Positions 26,439 through 38,187 of a stretch of DNA of 64,000 nucleotides are shown one piece after another. The notes below the pieces were generated by a model, which was not told the origin of the DNA, ran no database searches, and was given only the letters and a program-made list of their open reading frames with translations. Both the position numbers and the translations under genes were made by a program. Location of the stretch: positions 372,001 to 436,000 of the forward strand of contig NZ_FNVT01000001.1 of NCBI RefSeq assembly GCF_900108335.1, written 5' to 3'. The DNA is from Nonomuraea solani. Lineage in GTDB: Bacteria; Actinomycetota; Actinomycetes; Streptosporangiales; Streptosporangiaceae. The number at the start of each line of letters is the position of its first letter. The first letter of the stretch is position 1.

Positions 26439-27262
26439 GGTGCCTCCGTAACGAAGTCGATCAGTTCCTCGACCCGGCCGAGCAGCTCCGGCTCAAGGTC
26501 CGTGTACGTCGAGACGGCGCCGAGAATCCGGCGCCACGCCTGCGCCGGCTCCATGCGCCAGCCCAAAGCGGAGATCACGCCCTCCTTCCAGGGCACCCCG
26601 CGCGGCACCTCGGGCCAGGCGGGGATACGCAGCACGGACGGCTTGACCGCCTGCCAGATGTCGATGTACGGGTGCCCCACCACCAGCACGTCAGGCGAGG
26701 TGATCTCGGCGGCGATCCTGCTCTCCTTGGAACCGGGCACCAGGTGGTCGACCAGCACACCCAGGCGCCGCCCCGGCTCGGGGTCGAACTCCGCGACGAT
26801 GGCGGGAAGGTCGTCGACGCCTTCCAGGTATTCGACCACGACCCCTTCGACCCGCAGGTCATGGCCCCAGATCTTCTCCACGAGCGCGGCGTCGTGCACG
26901 CCTTCGACGTAGATGCGGCTCTCCCTGGCGACCCGCGCCCGCAGCCCCTCCACGGCGATCGAGCCCGAGGCGCTGCGCCTGGGGGCCGCGGGGGCGGCCG
27001 GCGGGCGTACCAGGGTGACGGGTTTGCCGTCCAGCAGGAACGCGGCCGGCGCGAGCGGGAACAGGCGGCGCTTGCCGAACCGGTCTTCGAGGGTGACCGC
27101 CTCCTTGTCGCACGCCACCACCGCGCCGCAGAAGCCGCTGTCGGCATCCTCCACGACGAGGTCCAGCTCGGCGGGCACCTGAGGGATCTTGCCCTTGCCC
27201 GGCCGCCGCCAATTTCCCGCCAGTACATCGCCCTCGTACACACGGGGACCGTAGCAAATCAC
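26435..27262 (-). CDS. DUF3097 family protein
   Basis: The 275-aa product shows the conserved DUF3097 features: DLVVEDADSGFCGAVV, TLEDRFGKRRLFPL, then IYVEGVHDAALVEKIWG, which resembles a Toprim-like Glu/Asp motif, and later VLVDHLVPGSKESR. It is soluble and probably cytosolic. The presence of EGxHD and DHLxPGSKE acidic clusters suggests a metal-dependent nucleic-acid activity, not demonstrated. The GTG at 27262 overlaps the stop of the preceding gene (GTGA). A second GTG at 27241 is an alternative start. Confidence 0.82.
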   Translation of the reverse strand: MICYGPRVYEGDVLAGNWRRPGKGKIPQVPAELDLVVEDADSGFCGAVVACDKEAVTLEDRFGKRRLFPLAPAAFLLDGKPVTLVRPPAAPAAPRRSASGSIAVEGLRARVARESRIYVEGVHDAALVEKIWGHDLRVEGVVVEYLEGVDDLPAIVAEFDPEPGRRLGVLVDHLVPGSKESRIAAEITSPDVLVVGHPYIDIWQAVKPSVLRIPAWPEVPRGVPWKEGVISALGWRMEPAQAWRRILGAVSTYTDLEPELLGRVEELIDFVTEAP

Positions 27263-28047
27263 CCGCTGACCGCAAGGCGCTTGCGCGCGCCGTTCCGGCG
27301 TACCAGGACGACGATCGTGCCCGCGATCCCGATGAGCAGCCCGGCGACGGGGAACAGGAACAGCGCGGCCAGCCCACCGGCGATGCCGCCGCCGGCGGCG
27401 GACAGCATGTCGCGGCCCACGCCGTAGCGGACGCCGGCCTGCTCGGCGTTGGCGCACGTGAGCTGGTAGTCGCCCTTGGCCGGGGCGTTGATGACGAGGA
27501 ACTGCTCCCAGGTGGTGCCGTTCGCCGTGATCGTCTGGGTGCCCGTGGTCTTGGCCAGCTTGGCCGGACCCGGGCCGCCCGTGATCGCGCACTGGTACGT
27601 GATCTTCGCGTCGCTGGCGACGTAGAGGGCGGGCTTGTCGGCCGGGTCGACCGTCACGGTGATGCTCTCGCCCGGCGCGAACGTCTTGGTCGGAGCCGCG
27701 TTGACCACGCCCCCGAGCACTCCGCCGGCGAACAGGCCCACGCCGGCGACCGCGCACACCACGGCCACGGCCCAGACCACCGCCAGCCACCACAGGCGGG
27801 GCTTGATGGCTTTTGGGTCGATTCGTGGAGGGAACTGGGGTGCTTGGCCGTATTGTCCGTACTGCGGAAAAGGCCCGGACTGGGTGGGCTGCCCGTACGG
27901 TGGCGGCTGCCCGTACTGCGGTGGCCCATACTGTTGCGGTCCTCCAAAGCCGGGCTGCGGACCGTATGGAGGTGGCTGCGGCTGACCGTGGTGCGGACCC
28001 TGCCCAGGCGGCGGGCCGTACGACGGGGGCTGGGAATCGTCGGTCAT
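27259..28047 (-). CDS. Membrane protein with Pro/Gly/Tyr-rich N-terminus
   Basis: The 262-aa product starts MTDDSQPPSYGPPPGQ. A disordered Pro/Gln/Tyr/Gly region runs to about 80, followed by one membrane helix (LWWLAVVWAVAVVCAVAGVG), an extracytoplasmic beta-rich domain (ITVTVDPADKPALYV...) and a C-terminal helix ending in RRNGARKRL. It is translationally coupled to the DUF3097 gene. The same type of disordered N-terminus occurs in the DUF4870 protein two genes on. I do not recognise a function. Confidence 0.75.
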   Translation of the reverse strand: MTDDSQPPSYGPPPGQGPHHGQPQPPPYGPQPGFGGPQQYGPPQYGQPPPYGQPTQSGPFPQYGQYGQAPQFPPRIDPKAIKPRLWWLAVVWAVAVVCAVAGVGLFAGGVLGGVVNAAPTKTFAPGESITVTVDPADKPALYVASDAKITYQCAITGGPGPAKLAKTTGTQTITANGTTWEQFLVINAPAKGDYQLTCANAEQAGVRYGVGRDMLSAAGGGIAGGLAALFLFPVAGLLIGIAGTIVVLVRRNGARKRLAVSG

Positions 28048-28125
28048 GTGCGCAAGTGTGAGGCCTGACGCTTTCAAGAAGCTAGCAGCAGGTGTTATCG
28101 CACCTTGTGGGCGGGAGCCGTACAC

Positions 28126-28152
28126 TTGGCACTCGGGAACACCGAGTGCCAG
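28126..28152 (+). promoter_or_regulatory. CIRCE operator
   Basis: TTGGCACTC (28126-28134), a 9-bp spacer and GAGTGCCAG (28144-28152) fit the CIRCE consensus TTAGCACTC-N9-GAGTGCTAA closely. It lies just upstream of hrcA, the gene for the repressor that binds it, so the operon should be heat-inducible and autoregulated. Confidence 0.95.
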
Positions 28153-28194
28153 TCAGGACGTTCCTGAAGAGGGGCAGAGGCAGGAGGTGAGCAC

Positions 28195-29208
28195 GTGCTC
28201 GACGATCGGAAACTGGCGGTGCTCCGCGCCATTGTCGAAGACTACGTGTCCACCAACGAACCGGTGGGCTCCAAGGCGCTCGCCGAGCGCCACAACCTGA
28301 AGGTCTCCCCGGCGACGGTCAGGAACGACATGGCCGCGCTGGAGGAGGAGGGATATATCACCCAGCCGCACACCAGCGCGGGCCGCGTGCCGACGGACAA
28401 GGGCTATCGCCTGTTCGTCGACCGGCTCTCGCAGGTCAAGCCGCTCTCGTCGGCCGAGCGCCGGGCGATCGAGACCTTCCTCGCCGGGGCCGTCGACCTC
28501 GACGACGTGGTCACCCGCACGGTCCGGCTGCTGGCGCAGCTCACCAGGCAGGTGGCGGTCGTGCAATACCCGACGCTGACGCGTTCAACGGTCCGGCACG
28601 TCGAGCTGGTCCCGCTGAACGACCGCCGCGTCATGCTGGTGCTGATCACCAACACCGGCCGCGTCGAGCAGCGCGTGATCGAGCTGCCCGAGGCGGTGGA
28701 GGACACCCGGATCGCGCACATGCGCGCCGTGCTCAACGCCTGCCTCGACGGCTGCGGCCTCAGCACCGTTCCCGAGCTGGTCGCCGACCTGCCGGAACGC
28801 CTGCCCCTCGAAGACCGGCCCGCGGTGGCCACGATCCTGTCCGTGCTGCTCGAAACCCTGGTGGAGCGGCACGACGAGAAGATCGTGTTCGCCGGCGCGG
28901 CCAACCTCGCCGGAGCCGACTTCACGATCGGCCTGCGCGACGTGCTGGAGGCACTGGAAGAGCAGGTGGTCCTCATGCGCCTGCTCGGCGAGACTTCCAC
29001 AGACACCCCGTCCGCGCTCACCGTGCGCATCGGCTCGGAAAACCCCTACCTGCGGGGGACATCCATCGTCGCGACCGGATACGGTTCAGGCGACAACCAA
29101 CTGGCCCGGCTCGGTGTGCTGGGGCCGACCAGGATGGACTATCCCGTGACGATGGGCGCCGTACGCGCGGTGGCACGCTACGTCAGCCAGATCCTGGCTG
29201 CATCATAA
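28195..29208 (+). CDS. hrcA: Heat-inducible transcription repressor HrcA
   Basis: The 337-aa repressor of class I heat-shock genes has an N-terminal winged helix ([20 protein letters not shown], then [17 protein letters not shown]) and a GAF-like dimerisation domain. It binds CIRCE and depends on GroEL for activity. A CIRCE element stands 43 bp before the GTG start, and AGGAGG precedes the start by a normal distance. It is the first gene of hrcA-dnaJ-rsmE. Confidence 0.97.
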   Translation: MLDDRKLAVLRAIVEDYVSTNEPVGSKALAERHNLKVSPATVRNDMAALEEEGYITQPHTSAGRVPTDKGYRLFVDRLSQVKPLSSAERRAIETFLAGAVDLDDVVTRTVRLLAQLTRQVAVVQYPTLTRSTVRHVELVPLNDRRVMLVLITNTGRVEQRVIELPEAVEDTRIAHMRAVLNACLDGCGLSTVPELVADLPERLPLEDRPAVATILSVLLETLVERHDEKIVFAGAANLAGADFTIGLRDVLEALEEQVVLMRLLGETSTDTPSALTVRIGSENPYLRGTSIVATGYGSGDNQLARLGVLGPTRMDYPVTMGAVRAVARYVSQILAAS

Positions 29209-29219
29209 GAGGTCGATAA

Positions 29220-30359
29220 GTGGCAAACAGCGACTACTACGCCACCCTCGGGGTGCGCCGTGACGCAAGTCAGGACGAGATCAAGAAGGCCTATCGCCGA
29301 CTCGCCCGCGAGCTGCACCCCGACGTGAACCCCGACCCTGAGACCCAGGAGCGGTTCAAGGAGATCACGCAGGCCTACGAGGTGCTGTCCGATCCGAACA
29401 AGCGCCAGATGTACGACCTGGGTGGCGACCCCTTCGGCGGCGCGGGAGCGGCCGCGGGCGCCGGTGGCTTCGGCGCCGGCTTCCCGTTCAGCGACATCAT
29501 GGACGCCTTCTTCGGCACCGCCGGCGGCACCCGGGGGCCGCGCTCGCGCGCCCGCAGAGGCCGCAACGCCACCATCCGGGTGGAGCTCGACCTGCGCGAG
29601 ACGGCCTTCGGCACCACCCGCGAGCTGGTCGTCGACACGGCCGTGCTGTGCGAGGTCTGCCACGGGGCCGGCGCCGCCTCCGGCACCCACCCCGACACCT
29701 GTGACATGTGCAACGGGCGCGGCGAGATCTCCCAGGTCACCCGCTCGTTCCTGGGCCAGGTCATGACCTCGCGGCCGTGCCCGCAGTGCGGCGGCTTCGG
29801 CACCATCATCCGCCACCCCTGCCAGGAGTGCTCGGGCGACGGCCGGGTGCGCACCCGCCGCACCATCAAGGTCCGCATCCCCGCGGGCGTCGAGGACGGC
29901 ACCCACATCCAGCTCGCCGGCGAGGGCGAGGTCGGCCCCGGCGGCGGCCCACCCGGAGACCTGTTCCTCGAAATCGTCGAGCGGGCCCACGAGATCTTCG
30001 AACGGCGCGGCGACGACCTCCACTGCACCGTCCAGATCCCGATGACGGCCGCCGCGCTCGGCACCATCCTCACCGTCGAGACGCTCGACGGCTCCGAGGA
30101 GATCGACGTCCGCCCCGGCACGCAGTCCGGGCAGGTCATCACCATGTACGGGCGCGGCGTGCAGCGGCTCAACGAGTCCGGCCGCGGCGACCTGCTCATC
30201 CACGTCAACGTCGAGACCCCGACCCGTCTCGACACGGCACAGGAGGAGCTTCTTCGCGAGCTGTCCCGGCAGCGTGGGGAGGAACGGCCGCCGGGGAAGT
30301 TCGCGCCGGGGCAGCAGGGTTTTTTCTCCCGTCTGCGTGACGCCTTCAACGGAAGGTGA
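29220..30359 (+). CDS. dnaJ: Chaperone DnaJ
   Basis: A 379-aa type I J-protein, co-chaperone of DnaK. It has a J domain (1-70) with the HPD triad in LHPDVNP, then a Gly/Phe-rich stretch ([16 protein letters not shown]). The zinc domain has four CxxCxGxG-type repeats ([32 protein letters not shown]), followed by the C-terminal substrate-binding domains. The GTG start is 11 bp after hrcA. It is the HrcA-linked paralogue usual in actinobacteria (dnaJ2). Confidence 0.96.
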   Translation: MANSDYYATLGVRRDASQDEIKKAYRRLARELHPDVNPDPETQERFKEITQAYEVLSDPNKRQMYDLGGDPFGGAGAAAGAGGFGAGFPFSDIMDAFFGTAGGTRGPRSRARRGRNATIRVELDLRETAFGTTRELVVDTAVLCEVCHGAGAASGTHPDTCDMCNGRGEISQVTRSFLGQVMTSRPCPQCGGFGTIIRHPCQECSGDGRVRTRRTIKVRIPAGVEDGTHIQLAGEGEVGPGGGPPGDLFLEIVERAHEIFERRGDDLHCTVQIPMTAAALGTILTVETLDGSEEIDVRPGTQSGQVITMYGRGVQRLNESGRGDLLIHVNVETPTRLDTAQEELLRELSRQRGEERPPGKFAPGQQGFFSRLRDAFNGR

Positions 30360-31081
30360 GCGCACCGGTTTTCCTGGCCTCTGACCTCGACGGGCCGGAG
30401 CTGACGCTCGACGGCCCCGAGGGGCGGCACGCGGCCTCCGTACGCCGCCTGCGGGCCGGCGAGCGGGTCGACCTGACCGACGGCGCCGGCTCCGTCGCCG
30501 AATGCGTCGTCCGCGAGGCGCTGAAAGACGCCCTCCGGCTCGACGTGCTGCGCCGCTACGAGGTCGAGGCGCCCAAGCCCCGGCTGGCCGTCGTCCAGGG
30601 GCTGCCCAAGGGCGACCGGGGCGAACTGGCCGTCGAGATGATGACCGAGGCCGGCGTCGACGTGATCGTCCCCTGGTCGGCCGCGCGCAGCATCACGCAG
30701 TGGAAGGGCGACAAGGTCGCCAAGGCGCTGGGCCGCTGGCGCGCCACCGCCCGCGAGGCGGGCAAGCAGGCCCGCCGCTTCCACCTGCCCGAAGTGACCG
30801 AACCGGCCACGACCGCGCGCGTCGAGCGGCTGCTGGCCGACGCGGCGCTGGGGCTGGTGCTGCACGAGGAGTCCGCGGAACCGCTGTCCGGCGTGGCGCT
30901 GCCCGCCGGCGGCGACATCGTGATCGTCGTGGGACCAGAGGGCGGCGTGTCCGACGAGGAACTGGCCAGATTCAGGGCCGCCAAGGCCGTGCCCGTGCTG
31001 CTGGGGCCGACGATCCTGCGCACCTCCACGGCGGGCGTGGCGGCGGCGTCCGTGCTGCTCAGCCGTACCGGACGCTGGTGA
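30356..31081 (+). CDS. rsmE: 16S rRNA (uracil1498-N3)-methyltransferase RsmE
   Basis: The 241-aa SPOUT methyltransferase has an N-terminal PUA-like domain ([20 protein letters not shown]) and a C-terminal trefoil knot with the SAM-binding signature [13 protein letters not shown] and [14 protein letters not shown]. It methylates U1498 of 16S rRNA. The GTG start overlaps the dnaJ stop (GTGA), so it is co-translated with the chaperone operon. Confidence 0.95.
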   Translation: MSAPVFLASDLDGPELTLDGPEGRHAASVRRLRAGERVDLTDGAGSVAECVVREALKDALRLDVLRRYEVEAPKPRLAVVQGLPKGDRGELAVEMMTEAGVDVIVPWSAARSITQWKGDKVAKALGRWRATAREAGKQARRFHLPEVTEPATTARVERLLADAALGLVLHEESAEPLSGVALPAGGDIVIVVGPEGGVSDEELARFRAAKAVPVLLGPTILRTSTAGVAAASVLLSRTGRW

Positions 31082-31116
31082 ACTAAGAGCGTCCGTGCCG
31101 CCTAAGGCCGTGCTGC

Positions 31117-31761
31117 CTAGGGCGTCGTCTGCGAGTCGATCAGCGGGCTGGCCAGCTCCGTCGGAGCCGGAGTCTCCGTCACCTCGTCGGACGGCGGGCA
31201 CTCGTCCAGCGGGCACGGCGTCGGCTGCGCCGTCGTCTCCTCCACGGTCGGCGTCGGCGTGGGCGTCGAAGAACAGGTGGCAGGCGGCTCGGCCTGCTCG
31301 GGAAGCGGCGACGGGCAGTCTGTGGGCGACGGGCTGGGCGACGGCGACGGCCTGCTGGTCGACTCGGCCTTCTTCGTGGGCTTCGGCGACGGCCTCGGAG
31401 TGTCGGGAATCACGCCCACCTGCGGTTGCTCAGGCGACGGCTCCTTCTCCGGCGGCTGCGGGGCGCGCGTGGTGGAGGAATTGGACGGGAACTCGGAGCT
31501 CTCATCGTCCACGACCCGCACGGGCTGCTCATTTATGATCTTGGTACGCAGTTCCGGAACGGCCATCACGATCGTCCCCGCGACCAGGACGGCACTGGCG
31601 GCGGCCGCACCCGCACGCCACCAGAACAGGTTACGAACTCCGCGCCGCTCGATCCGGCCACGGATGATCTCCAGCCCTTCCGGCGAGGGCACGACCGCGT
31701 CCGCCTCCGCGCGGAGCGCACGGCGCAACACGTCGCCGTACTCGTCGGGGAGCTGGGTCAT
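31117..31761 (-). CDS. Single-pass membrane protein with Ser/Thr/Pro-rich outer region
   Basis: The 214-aa product has a cytosolic N-terminus (about 1-48), one membrane helix (AGAAAASAVLVAGTIVMAVP) and a long extracytoplasmic tail rich in Pro, Ser and Thr with several Cys (CPSPLPEQ, CSSTPTPTPT, CPLDECPP). It follows the sigma-factor gene with an ATGA overlap, the position of an anti-sigma factor. It lacks the usual HxxxCxxC zinc motif, so if it restrains the sigma factor it does so differently. No catalytic domain is visible. Confidence 0.75.
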   Translation of the reverse strand: MTQLPDEYGDVLRRALRAEADAVVPSPEGLEIIRGRIERRGVRNLFWWRAGAAAASAVLVAGTIVMAVPELRTKIINEQPVRVVDDESSEFPSNSSTTRAPQPPEKEPSPEQPQVGVIPDTPRPSPKPTKKAESTSRPSPSPSPSPTDCPSPLPEQAEPPATCSSTPTPTPTVEETTAQPTPCPLDECPPSDEVTETPAPTELASPLIDSQTTP

Positions 31762-32381
31762 GACATTTTCTCCAGGACCGATCGCAAGGCGGCCATGCCA
31801 CGGGCCGTGTGGCTTTTGACCGCCCCCTTGCTGATGCCCATGGCGTGGGCGATCTCAGCTTCGGACAGATCACCGTAGTAGCGTAGAACCAGTGCTTCTC
31901 TCTGTCTGGTCGGCAGGGCACGTAACGCCTCGATCACGGCGGAGCGTTCCAGCTCGCCGATCGCGCCGTTCTCGGCGCTCGGGGCGTCGGGCAGGCCCTT
32001 CGGAGCATACTTCTCGACGACCGCCCGGTGACGCAGCACGGACCGGGACCGGTTGACGACGGACTGACGCAAGTAGGCGAGCGCCTTGTCGGGATCGCGC
32101 AACCTGCGCCAGGCGCCATGAATGGCGACGAACGCATCCTGCACGACTTCCTCGGCGGTTGCAATGTCGCGCACCAGCAACACCGCAAGACGCACCAATG
32201 ACCGAAAGTGCGCACTATAGAGCGCAGTCACGGCCATGTCGGCATCCCACCCGACCGGCACCGCCCCCATCGACCTGTCGGCCAGGAGGGTTTCGGTGGT
32301 CACATCAGTGGGACGCGCGGCCTTCCCAGAGGGTTTACGCTCTTCCGGTTCTTGAGGTTTCCCCGGTTCCTTAGGGTGCAT
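31758..32381 (-). CDS. ECF RNA polymerase sigma factor, SigE-like family
   Basis: The 207-aa product has sigma region 2 (YSAHFRSLVRLAVLLVRD then AEEVVQDAFVAIH, about 54-90) and region 4 (LPTRQREALVLRYYGDLSEA then GISKGAVKSHTARG, about 155-198). It belongs to the actinobacterial SigE-family ECF group. About 45 extra N-terminal residues are polar and may not be translated; a later start is possible. It forms an operon with the membrane protein that follows, the probable partner controlling it. Confidence 0.9.
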   Translation of the reverse strand: MHPKEPGKPQEPEERKPSGKAARPTDVTTETLLADRSMGAVPVGWDADMAVTALYSAHFRSLVRLAVLLVRDIATAEEVVQDAFVAIHGAWRRLRDPDKALAYLRQSVVNRSRSVLRHRAVVEKYAPKGLPDAPSAENGAIGELERSAVIEALRALPTRQREALVLRYYGDLSEAEIAHAMGISKGAVKSHTARGMAALRSVLEKMS

Positions 32382-32445
32382 TACCCAGTCGTGTCCTCGC
32401 CAGGTGGCGCCTCGCCCGACCCTGAATCGTCTCTTTTTTTGCTGA

Positions 32446-32458
32446 AGTGTCGCACACT
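32446..32458. promoter_or_regulatory. Short inverted repeat between sigma factor and HIT genes
   Basis: AGTGT-CGC-ACACT forms a small dyad in the 170-bp divergent gap, next to a T-run at 32433-32440. It could be an operator for either side; chance cannot be excluded. Confidence 0.25.
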
Positions 32459-32551
32459 AACCCTAACCGTGTTGATCTTCGTACGCACGACGCAGGTGAT
32501 TACCGATTCGCAACGGACTCGCTGACAACGACGCCTCGATAGGGTGACCAG

Positions 32552-32896
32552 GTGAGCGATTGCCTCTTCTGCAAAATCGTCGCCAAGGAGTTCAACGCCG
32601 AGATCGTCTACGAGACCGGCCGGACACTGGCGTTCCGCGACATCAAGCCCCAGGCGCCCACCCACGTGCTGGTGATCCCCAAAGACCACCACGCCGACGC
32701 CGCCACCCTCGCCAGAGCCGACGACGGCCTCGCCGACGAGGTGCTCAAGGCCGCACACGCCGTCGCCGTGCAAGAAGGCGTGGCCGAAGGCGGCTACCGC
32801 ATCGTCTTCAACACCGGCGCCGACGCCGGCCAGACCGTCTTCCACGTGCACGCCCACGTGCTCGGCGGACGCGACCTCACCTGGCCGCCCGGCTGA
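32552..32896 (+). CDS. HIT family nucleotide hydrolase, HinT-like
   Basis: A 114-aa single HIT domain. It begins CLFCKIVAKEF with two Cys that may bind zinc and ends with the histidine triad HVHAHV. HinT-type enzymes hydrolyse adenosine phosphoramidates and aminoacyl adenylates. The GTG start follows GGGTGACCAGG closely, and a TAGGGT -10 box lies just upstream. It precedes phoH, a conserved neighbour. Confidence 0.93.
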   Translation: MSDCLFCKIVAKEFNAEIVYETGRTLAFRDIKPQAPTHVLVIPKDHHADAATLARADDGLADEVLKAAHAVAVQEGVAEGGYRIVFNTGADAGQTVFHVHAHVLGGRDLTWPPG

Positions 32897-33014
32897 TCAT
32901 CCGCCGAAAGCCGGACGCGGTGATATTGACGCGAGCAATCGGCCTGCTCCCGGATACGATGGGCGAAGAAGCACACCGAAAGAGACCGGGAGGCATCAGG
33001 CCACTGGCCTGCCC

Positions 33015-35130
<2,116 letters not shown>

Positions 35131-35141
<11 letters not shown>

Positions 35142-35607
35142 GATCAACAACGAGTCCGGCGTAGGGGTGGACGAGGAGGGTCTGTCCGCCCTGGCCGGTC
35201 ACGTGCTCGGCGAGATGGGCATCAACCCGCTCGCCGAGTTGTCCATCGTGGTGGTCGATGAGGACGCCATGGCCGAGTTGCACGAGAAGTGGATGGGCGA
35301 GCCGGGCCCGACCGACGTGCTGGCGTTCCCGATGGACGAGTTGCGTCCCGGGGGCGGCGCGCGTGGCGAGTCCGAGGGTCCCGCGGATCCGGCGCTCCTC
35401 GGCGACGTCGTGCTCTGCCCGCACGTGGCCGCCAGGCAGGCGGAGGAGGCGGGTCACACTACGGCGGAGGAGCTGGAGCTGTTGTGCACGCACGGCATCC
35501 TTCATCTGCTCGGCTATGACCATGCCGAGCCGGAGGAGCACAAGGAGATGTTCGGACTGCAGGCCCGGCTCCTCGAGTCGTGGCAGGAGGTGCGCAACCC
35601 GCGGTGA
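35131..35607 (+). CDS. ybeY: Endoribonuclease YbeY, rRNA maturation factor
   Basis: The 158-aa metalloprotein has the zinc motif H121-x3-H125-x5-H131 ([11 protein letters not shown]) and the conserved [10 protein letters not shown] segment. It is required for 16S rRNA 3'-end maturation and ribosome quality control. The GTG start lies within the end of phoH. The corC stage of the operon follows with a GTGA overlap. Confidence 0.95.
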
Positions 35608-36899
35608 ACGCCTGGTTGCTGTCAGCCATCGCCCTCGTCGTCATCGGTGGCCTGATCGCCAGTGCGGAGACGGCGTTGACGCGCATTTCGCGAGTGCGTG
35701 CCGACGAGTACGTGCGTGAGCGCAGGCGGGGGGCCGTTCGGCTGCACGCCATCGTGACCGACCCGCCGCGCTACCTCAATCTGCTGCTGTTGCTGCGGCT
35801 GAGTTGTGAGCTGGTCGCGACGGTGATCGCGACGCTGCTGTTCATCGATCTCATGCACGACCAGGGCTGGGCCTATTTCTGGGCCGCCGTCGTCATGATC
35901 GTGATCAGTTATGTGGTGGTCGGTGTCATGCCGCGGACGCTGGGGCGTCAGCACGCCGAGCCGATCGCGCTGGCGAGCGCTCCCATCGTGTACGGCCTGA
36001 CGCGCATCTTCGGCCCGTTGCCCAAGCTGCTCATCCTGCTCGGCAACGCGCTGACGCCCGGCAAGGGCTTCCGTGACGGGCCGTTCACGTCGGAGGCCGA
36101 GCTGCGTGACCTGGTCGACCTGGCCGAGGAGCGCCGGGTGATCGAGCCGGACGAGCGCGAGATGATCCATTCGGTCTTCGAGCTGGGTGACACGCTGGTG
36201 CGCGAGGTCATGGTGCCGCGCACCGACATGGTCTACATCGAGCGGGGCAAGTCGATCAGCCAGGCGCTGTCGCTCGCGTTGCGCAGTGGGTTCTCGCGGA
36301 TTCCGGTGGTGGGTGAGAACGAGGACGACGTCGTCGGCATCGCCTATCTCAAGGACATCGCTCGCAAGATTCACGAGTCGGGTGAGGGCGGGGGCAAGGA
36401 GCCGGTCGAGTCGATCATGCGTCCGGCCGCATACGTGCCCGAGAGCAAGCCCATCGACCAGCTCATGCGGGAGATGCAGGCCAGGCAGATCCACATCGCC
36501 ATCGTCATCGACGAATACGGCGGCACGGCGGGCCTGGTCACCATCGAGGACGTCCTGGAGGAGATCGTCGGTGAGATCACCGACGAATACGACCAGGAGG
36601 CGCCGCGGGTGGAGTCCATGCCGGACGGCGGTATGCGGGTGACCGCCCGCATGCCGGTGGACGAGCTGGGCGAGCTGTTCGACACGGAGATCGACGTGGA
36701 CGACGTGGAGACGGTGGGCGGGCTGCTGGCGCACGCGCTCGGCCGGGTTCCGATCGCCGGGTCGCACGCGGAGGTGGCCGGGCTGGACCTGACGGCCGAG
36801 AGCCTGGCGGGCCGCCGTAACCGCATCAGCACGGTGGTGGTCCGGCCGGTCGCGCCGCCGGAGGACGAGGTGGTCTCGGCGGCGGCGGAGCGCGACTAA
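35604..36899 (+). CDS. CNNM/CorC-like protein with CBS pair
   Basis: The 431-aa membrane protein has an N-terminal CNNM domain of three to four helices ([40 protein letters not shown]). Two CBS domains follow (about 195-320, with [12 protein letters not shown] and [20 protein letters not shown]), then a CorC_HlyC C-terminal domain. The family is linked to Mg2+/Co2+ efflux; the hemolysin label is historical. The GTG at 35604 overlaps the ybeY stop. Confidence 0.92.
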   Translation: MNAWLLSAIALVVIGGLIASAETALTRISRVRADEYVRERRRGAVRLHAIVTDPPRYLNLLLLLRLSCELVATVIATLLFIDLMHDQGWAYFWAAVVMIVISYVVVGVMPRTLGRQHAEPIALASAPIVYGLTRIFGPLPKLLILLGNALTPGKGFRDGPFTSEAELRDLVDLAEERRVIEPDEREMIHSVFELGDTLVREVMVPRTDMVYIERGKSISQALSLALRSGFSRIPVVGENEDDVVGIAYLKDIARKIHESGEGGGKEPVESIMRPAAYVPESKPIDQLMREMQARQIHIAIVIDEYGGTAGLVTIEDVLEEIVGEITDEYDQEAPRVESMPDGGMRVTARMPVDELGELFDTEIDVDDVETVGGLLAHALGRVPIAGSHAEVAGLDLTAESLAGRRNRISTVVVRPVAPPEDEVVSAAAERD

Positions 36900-37225
36900 C
36901 GGCCCGCGATCAACGGCGCGATCAACGGCTTGGACAAATGCCGCAAGCGTTCTACAAGTCTTCTGCAAGCCGGGTCCGCCACTCTCTTCTTACGACATCC
37001 AGTGCGGTGGGTGTCACAGGAGGAAGCGTCCGAAGGCCGGGTGGGGTTCGCGGCCAGAGGGTGCTCCTGGGGGGACGACGGCATCACGGTTCGCTGTGAC
37101 GCTGGTCGGCGTAAAGGGTGTTCTCGTCCGGAAAACCGGGTGGGGGCACCCTTTTTGCGTATTGGTGGAAACTCCGGTGGATTGCCGCATTCGTCGGTGG
37201 GGGAGGCTGCGATCCAGGGGGGATC
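36900..37225. other. Intergenic region corC-lipoprotein
   Basis: About 325 bp. It holds the nested stem-loop and a good ribosome binding run (GGGGGG, about 37217-37222) for the next gene. A 99-codon open frame from 36930 has no recognisable features and was not called. Confidence 0.5.
37113..37156 (+). promoter_or_regulatory. Nested stem-loop upstream of lipoprotein gene
   Basis: AAAGGGTG (37113-37120) pairs with CACCCTTT (37147-37154), followed by TT. Inside is a second hairpin CCGG-AAAA-CCGG (37128-37139). It may be a terminator for the corC operon or a leader structure for the lipoprotein gene starting at 37226. Confidence 0.45.
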
Positions 37226-37858
37226 ATGAAAGGCAAACCGGGGATCATCGCCTGCGTCCTGCTGGCCGGCGGCCTTGCGGGATGCGGCGGCGGGGGAGCC
37301 GAGAGCTTCCTCGACGCGCAGGCCATGGCGCAGTTGCACGAGGTGCTCAGCAAGGAGCCGCGACTGCCGGACGGCTTCACGGTCAGACCGCAGCAGGCGT
37401 GGCGCATGCCGTTCGGACAGGCGGACAGGAACTGCCGGGCCCTGCTGGAGCCCGCAGGGGGGCGGGCGCCCAAGCAGGCGCTGACCGCCCAGGCGGCCGT
37501 CAGCTACCACGGCGACGGGCTGGGGGAGCAGGCCGGGGTGGGGCTGGCCAGGTACGCGAACAAGGGGGCGGAAGGGCACCTGAACGACCTGGCGAAGGCG
37601 CTGGGGTCGTGCCACGCGGTGCGTACCTCCAGCGGCACCGACCTGCGGTTGCAGCGGCTCGCGGTCAAGGACACGGGGGACGAGGCGCTCGGCGCGCGGT
37701 TGCGCGGGCGGCTGAACGGCTATCCGTACGCGATGGACGTCGTGGTCACGCGGGTGGGCGACACCCTGGTGTCCGTGGTGCACACGGGGATGAACGAGGT
37801 GGACGCCGCCCGTACCAGGAAGGTGGTCGACGCGGCGATTTCCATGGCCAGCGCCTAA
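37226..37858 (+). CDS. Lipoprotein, unknown function
   Basis: The 210-aa product has a type II signal peptide: MKGKPGIIACVLLAGG followed by the lipobox LAGC at 17-20, so C20 would be lipidated. The mature part is a soluble outer domain with three Cys (lipid-linked C20, DRNCRALLE and GSCHAV) and strands such as YPYAMDVVVTRVGDTLVSVV. It resembles small actinomycete lipoproteins of unknown role with a sensor-like fold. It starts right after a strong Shine-Dalgarno and is followed 10 bp later by the degenerate deaminase gene. Confidence 0.78.
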   Translation: MKGKPGIIACVLLAGGLAGCGGGGAESFLDAQAMAQLHEVLSKEPRLPDGFTVRPQQAWRMPFGQADRNCRALLEPAGGRAPKQALTAQAAVSYHGDGLGEQAGVGLARYANKGAEGHLNDLAKALGSCHAVRTSSGTDLRLQRLAVKDTGDEALGARLRGRLNGYPYAMDVVVTRVGDTLVSVVHTGMNEVDAARTRKVVDAAISMASA

Positions 37859-37868
37859 CCTGGATCCC

Positions 37869-38186
37869 GTGACTCTCGATCCTGAAGACAGCAAGCTCAT
37901 CACGCTGGCCCGGGCGGCCAGGGCGCGCAACGGCTCCGCCGAGGGGGCCGCCGTGCGCGACGAGACCGGCCGCACCTACTCGGCGACCGACGTGGCGCTG
38001 TCCGCGCTGACGCTGTCGGCGGTGCAGGTGGCCGTCGCCATGGCGATCTCCAGCGGCGCGCGGTCCCTGGAGGCCGTCGCGCTGGTGAGCGAGGGCGTCC
38101 CGAGCGCCGCCGACGAGGCCGTGGCCGCCGAGCTGGGCGTCAAGGCGCCGCTCGTCGCCGGCCCCGACGGCACCCTGCGAGGCTGA
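37869..38186 (+). CDS. Degenerate cytidine deaminase-like protein
   Basis: The 105-aa product follows the cytidine deaminase layout (AEGAAVRDETGRTYSATDVA, then ALTLSAVQVAVAMAISSGAR) and occupies the locus where actinobacteria carry such a gene beside era. But the substrate Asn-Val-Glu is T-D-V (40-42), the catalytic Cys-Ala-Glu is A-V-Q (51-53), there is no PCxxC and no Cys at all. It cannot bind the catalytic zinc in the known way. It is probably a structural or regulatory relic kept by selection. GTG start. Confidence 0.75.
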   Translation: MTLDPEDSKLITLARAARARNGSAEGAAVRDETGRTYSATDVALSALTLSAVQVAVAMAISSGARSLEAVALVSEGVPSAADEAVAAELGVKAPLVAGPDGTLRG

Positions 38187-38187
38187 C

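Noticed and set aside
36930..37229. 99-codon frame between corC and the lipoprotein gene
   Set aside because: No recognisable fold, no good start site, and it contains the nested hairpin; kept only as intergenic sequence.
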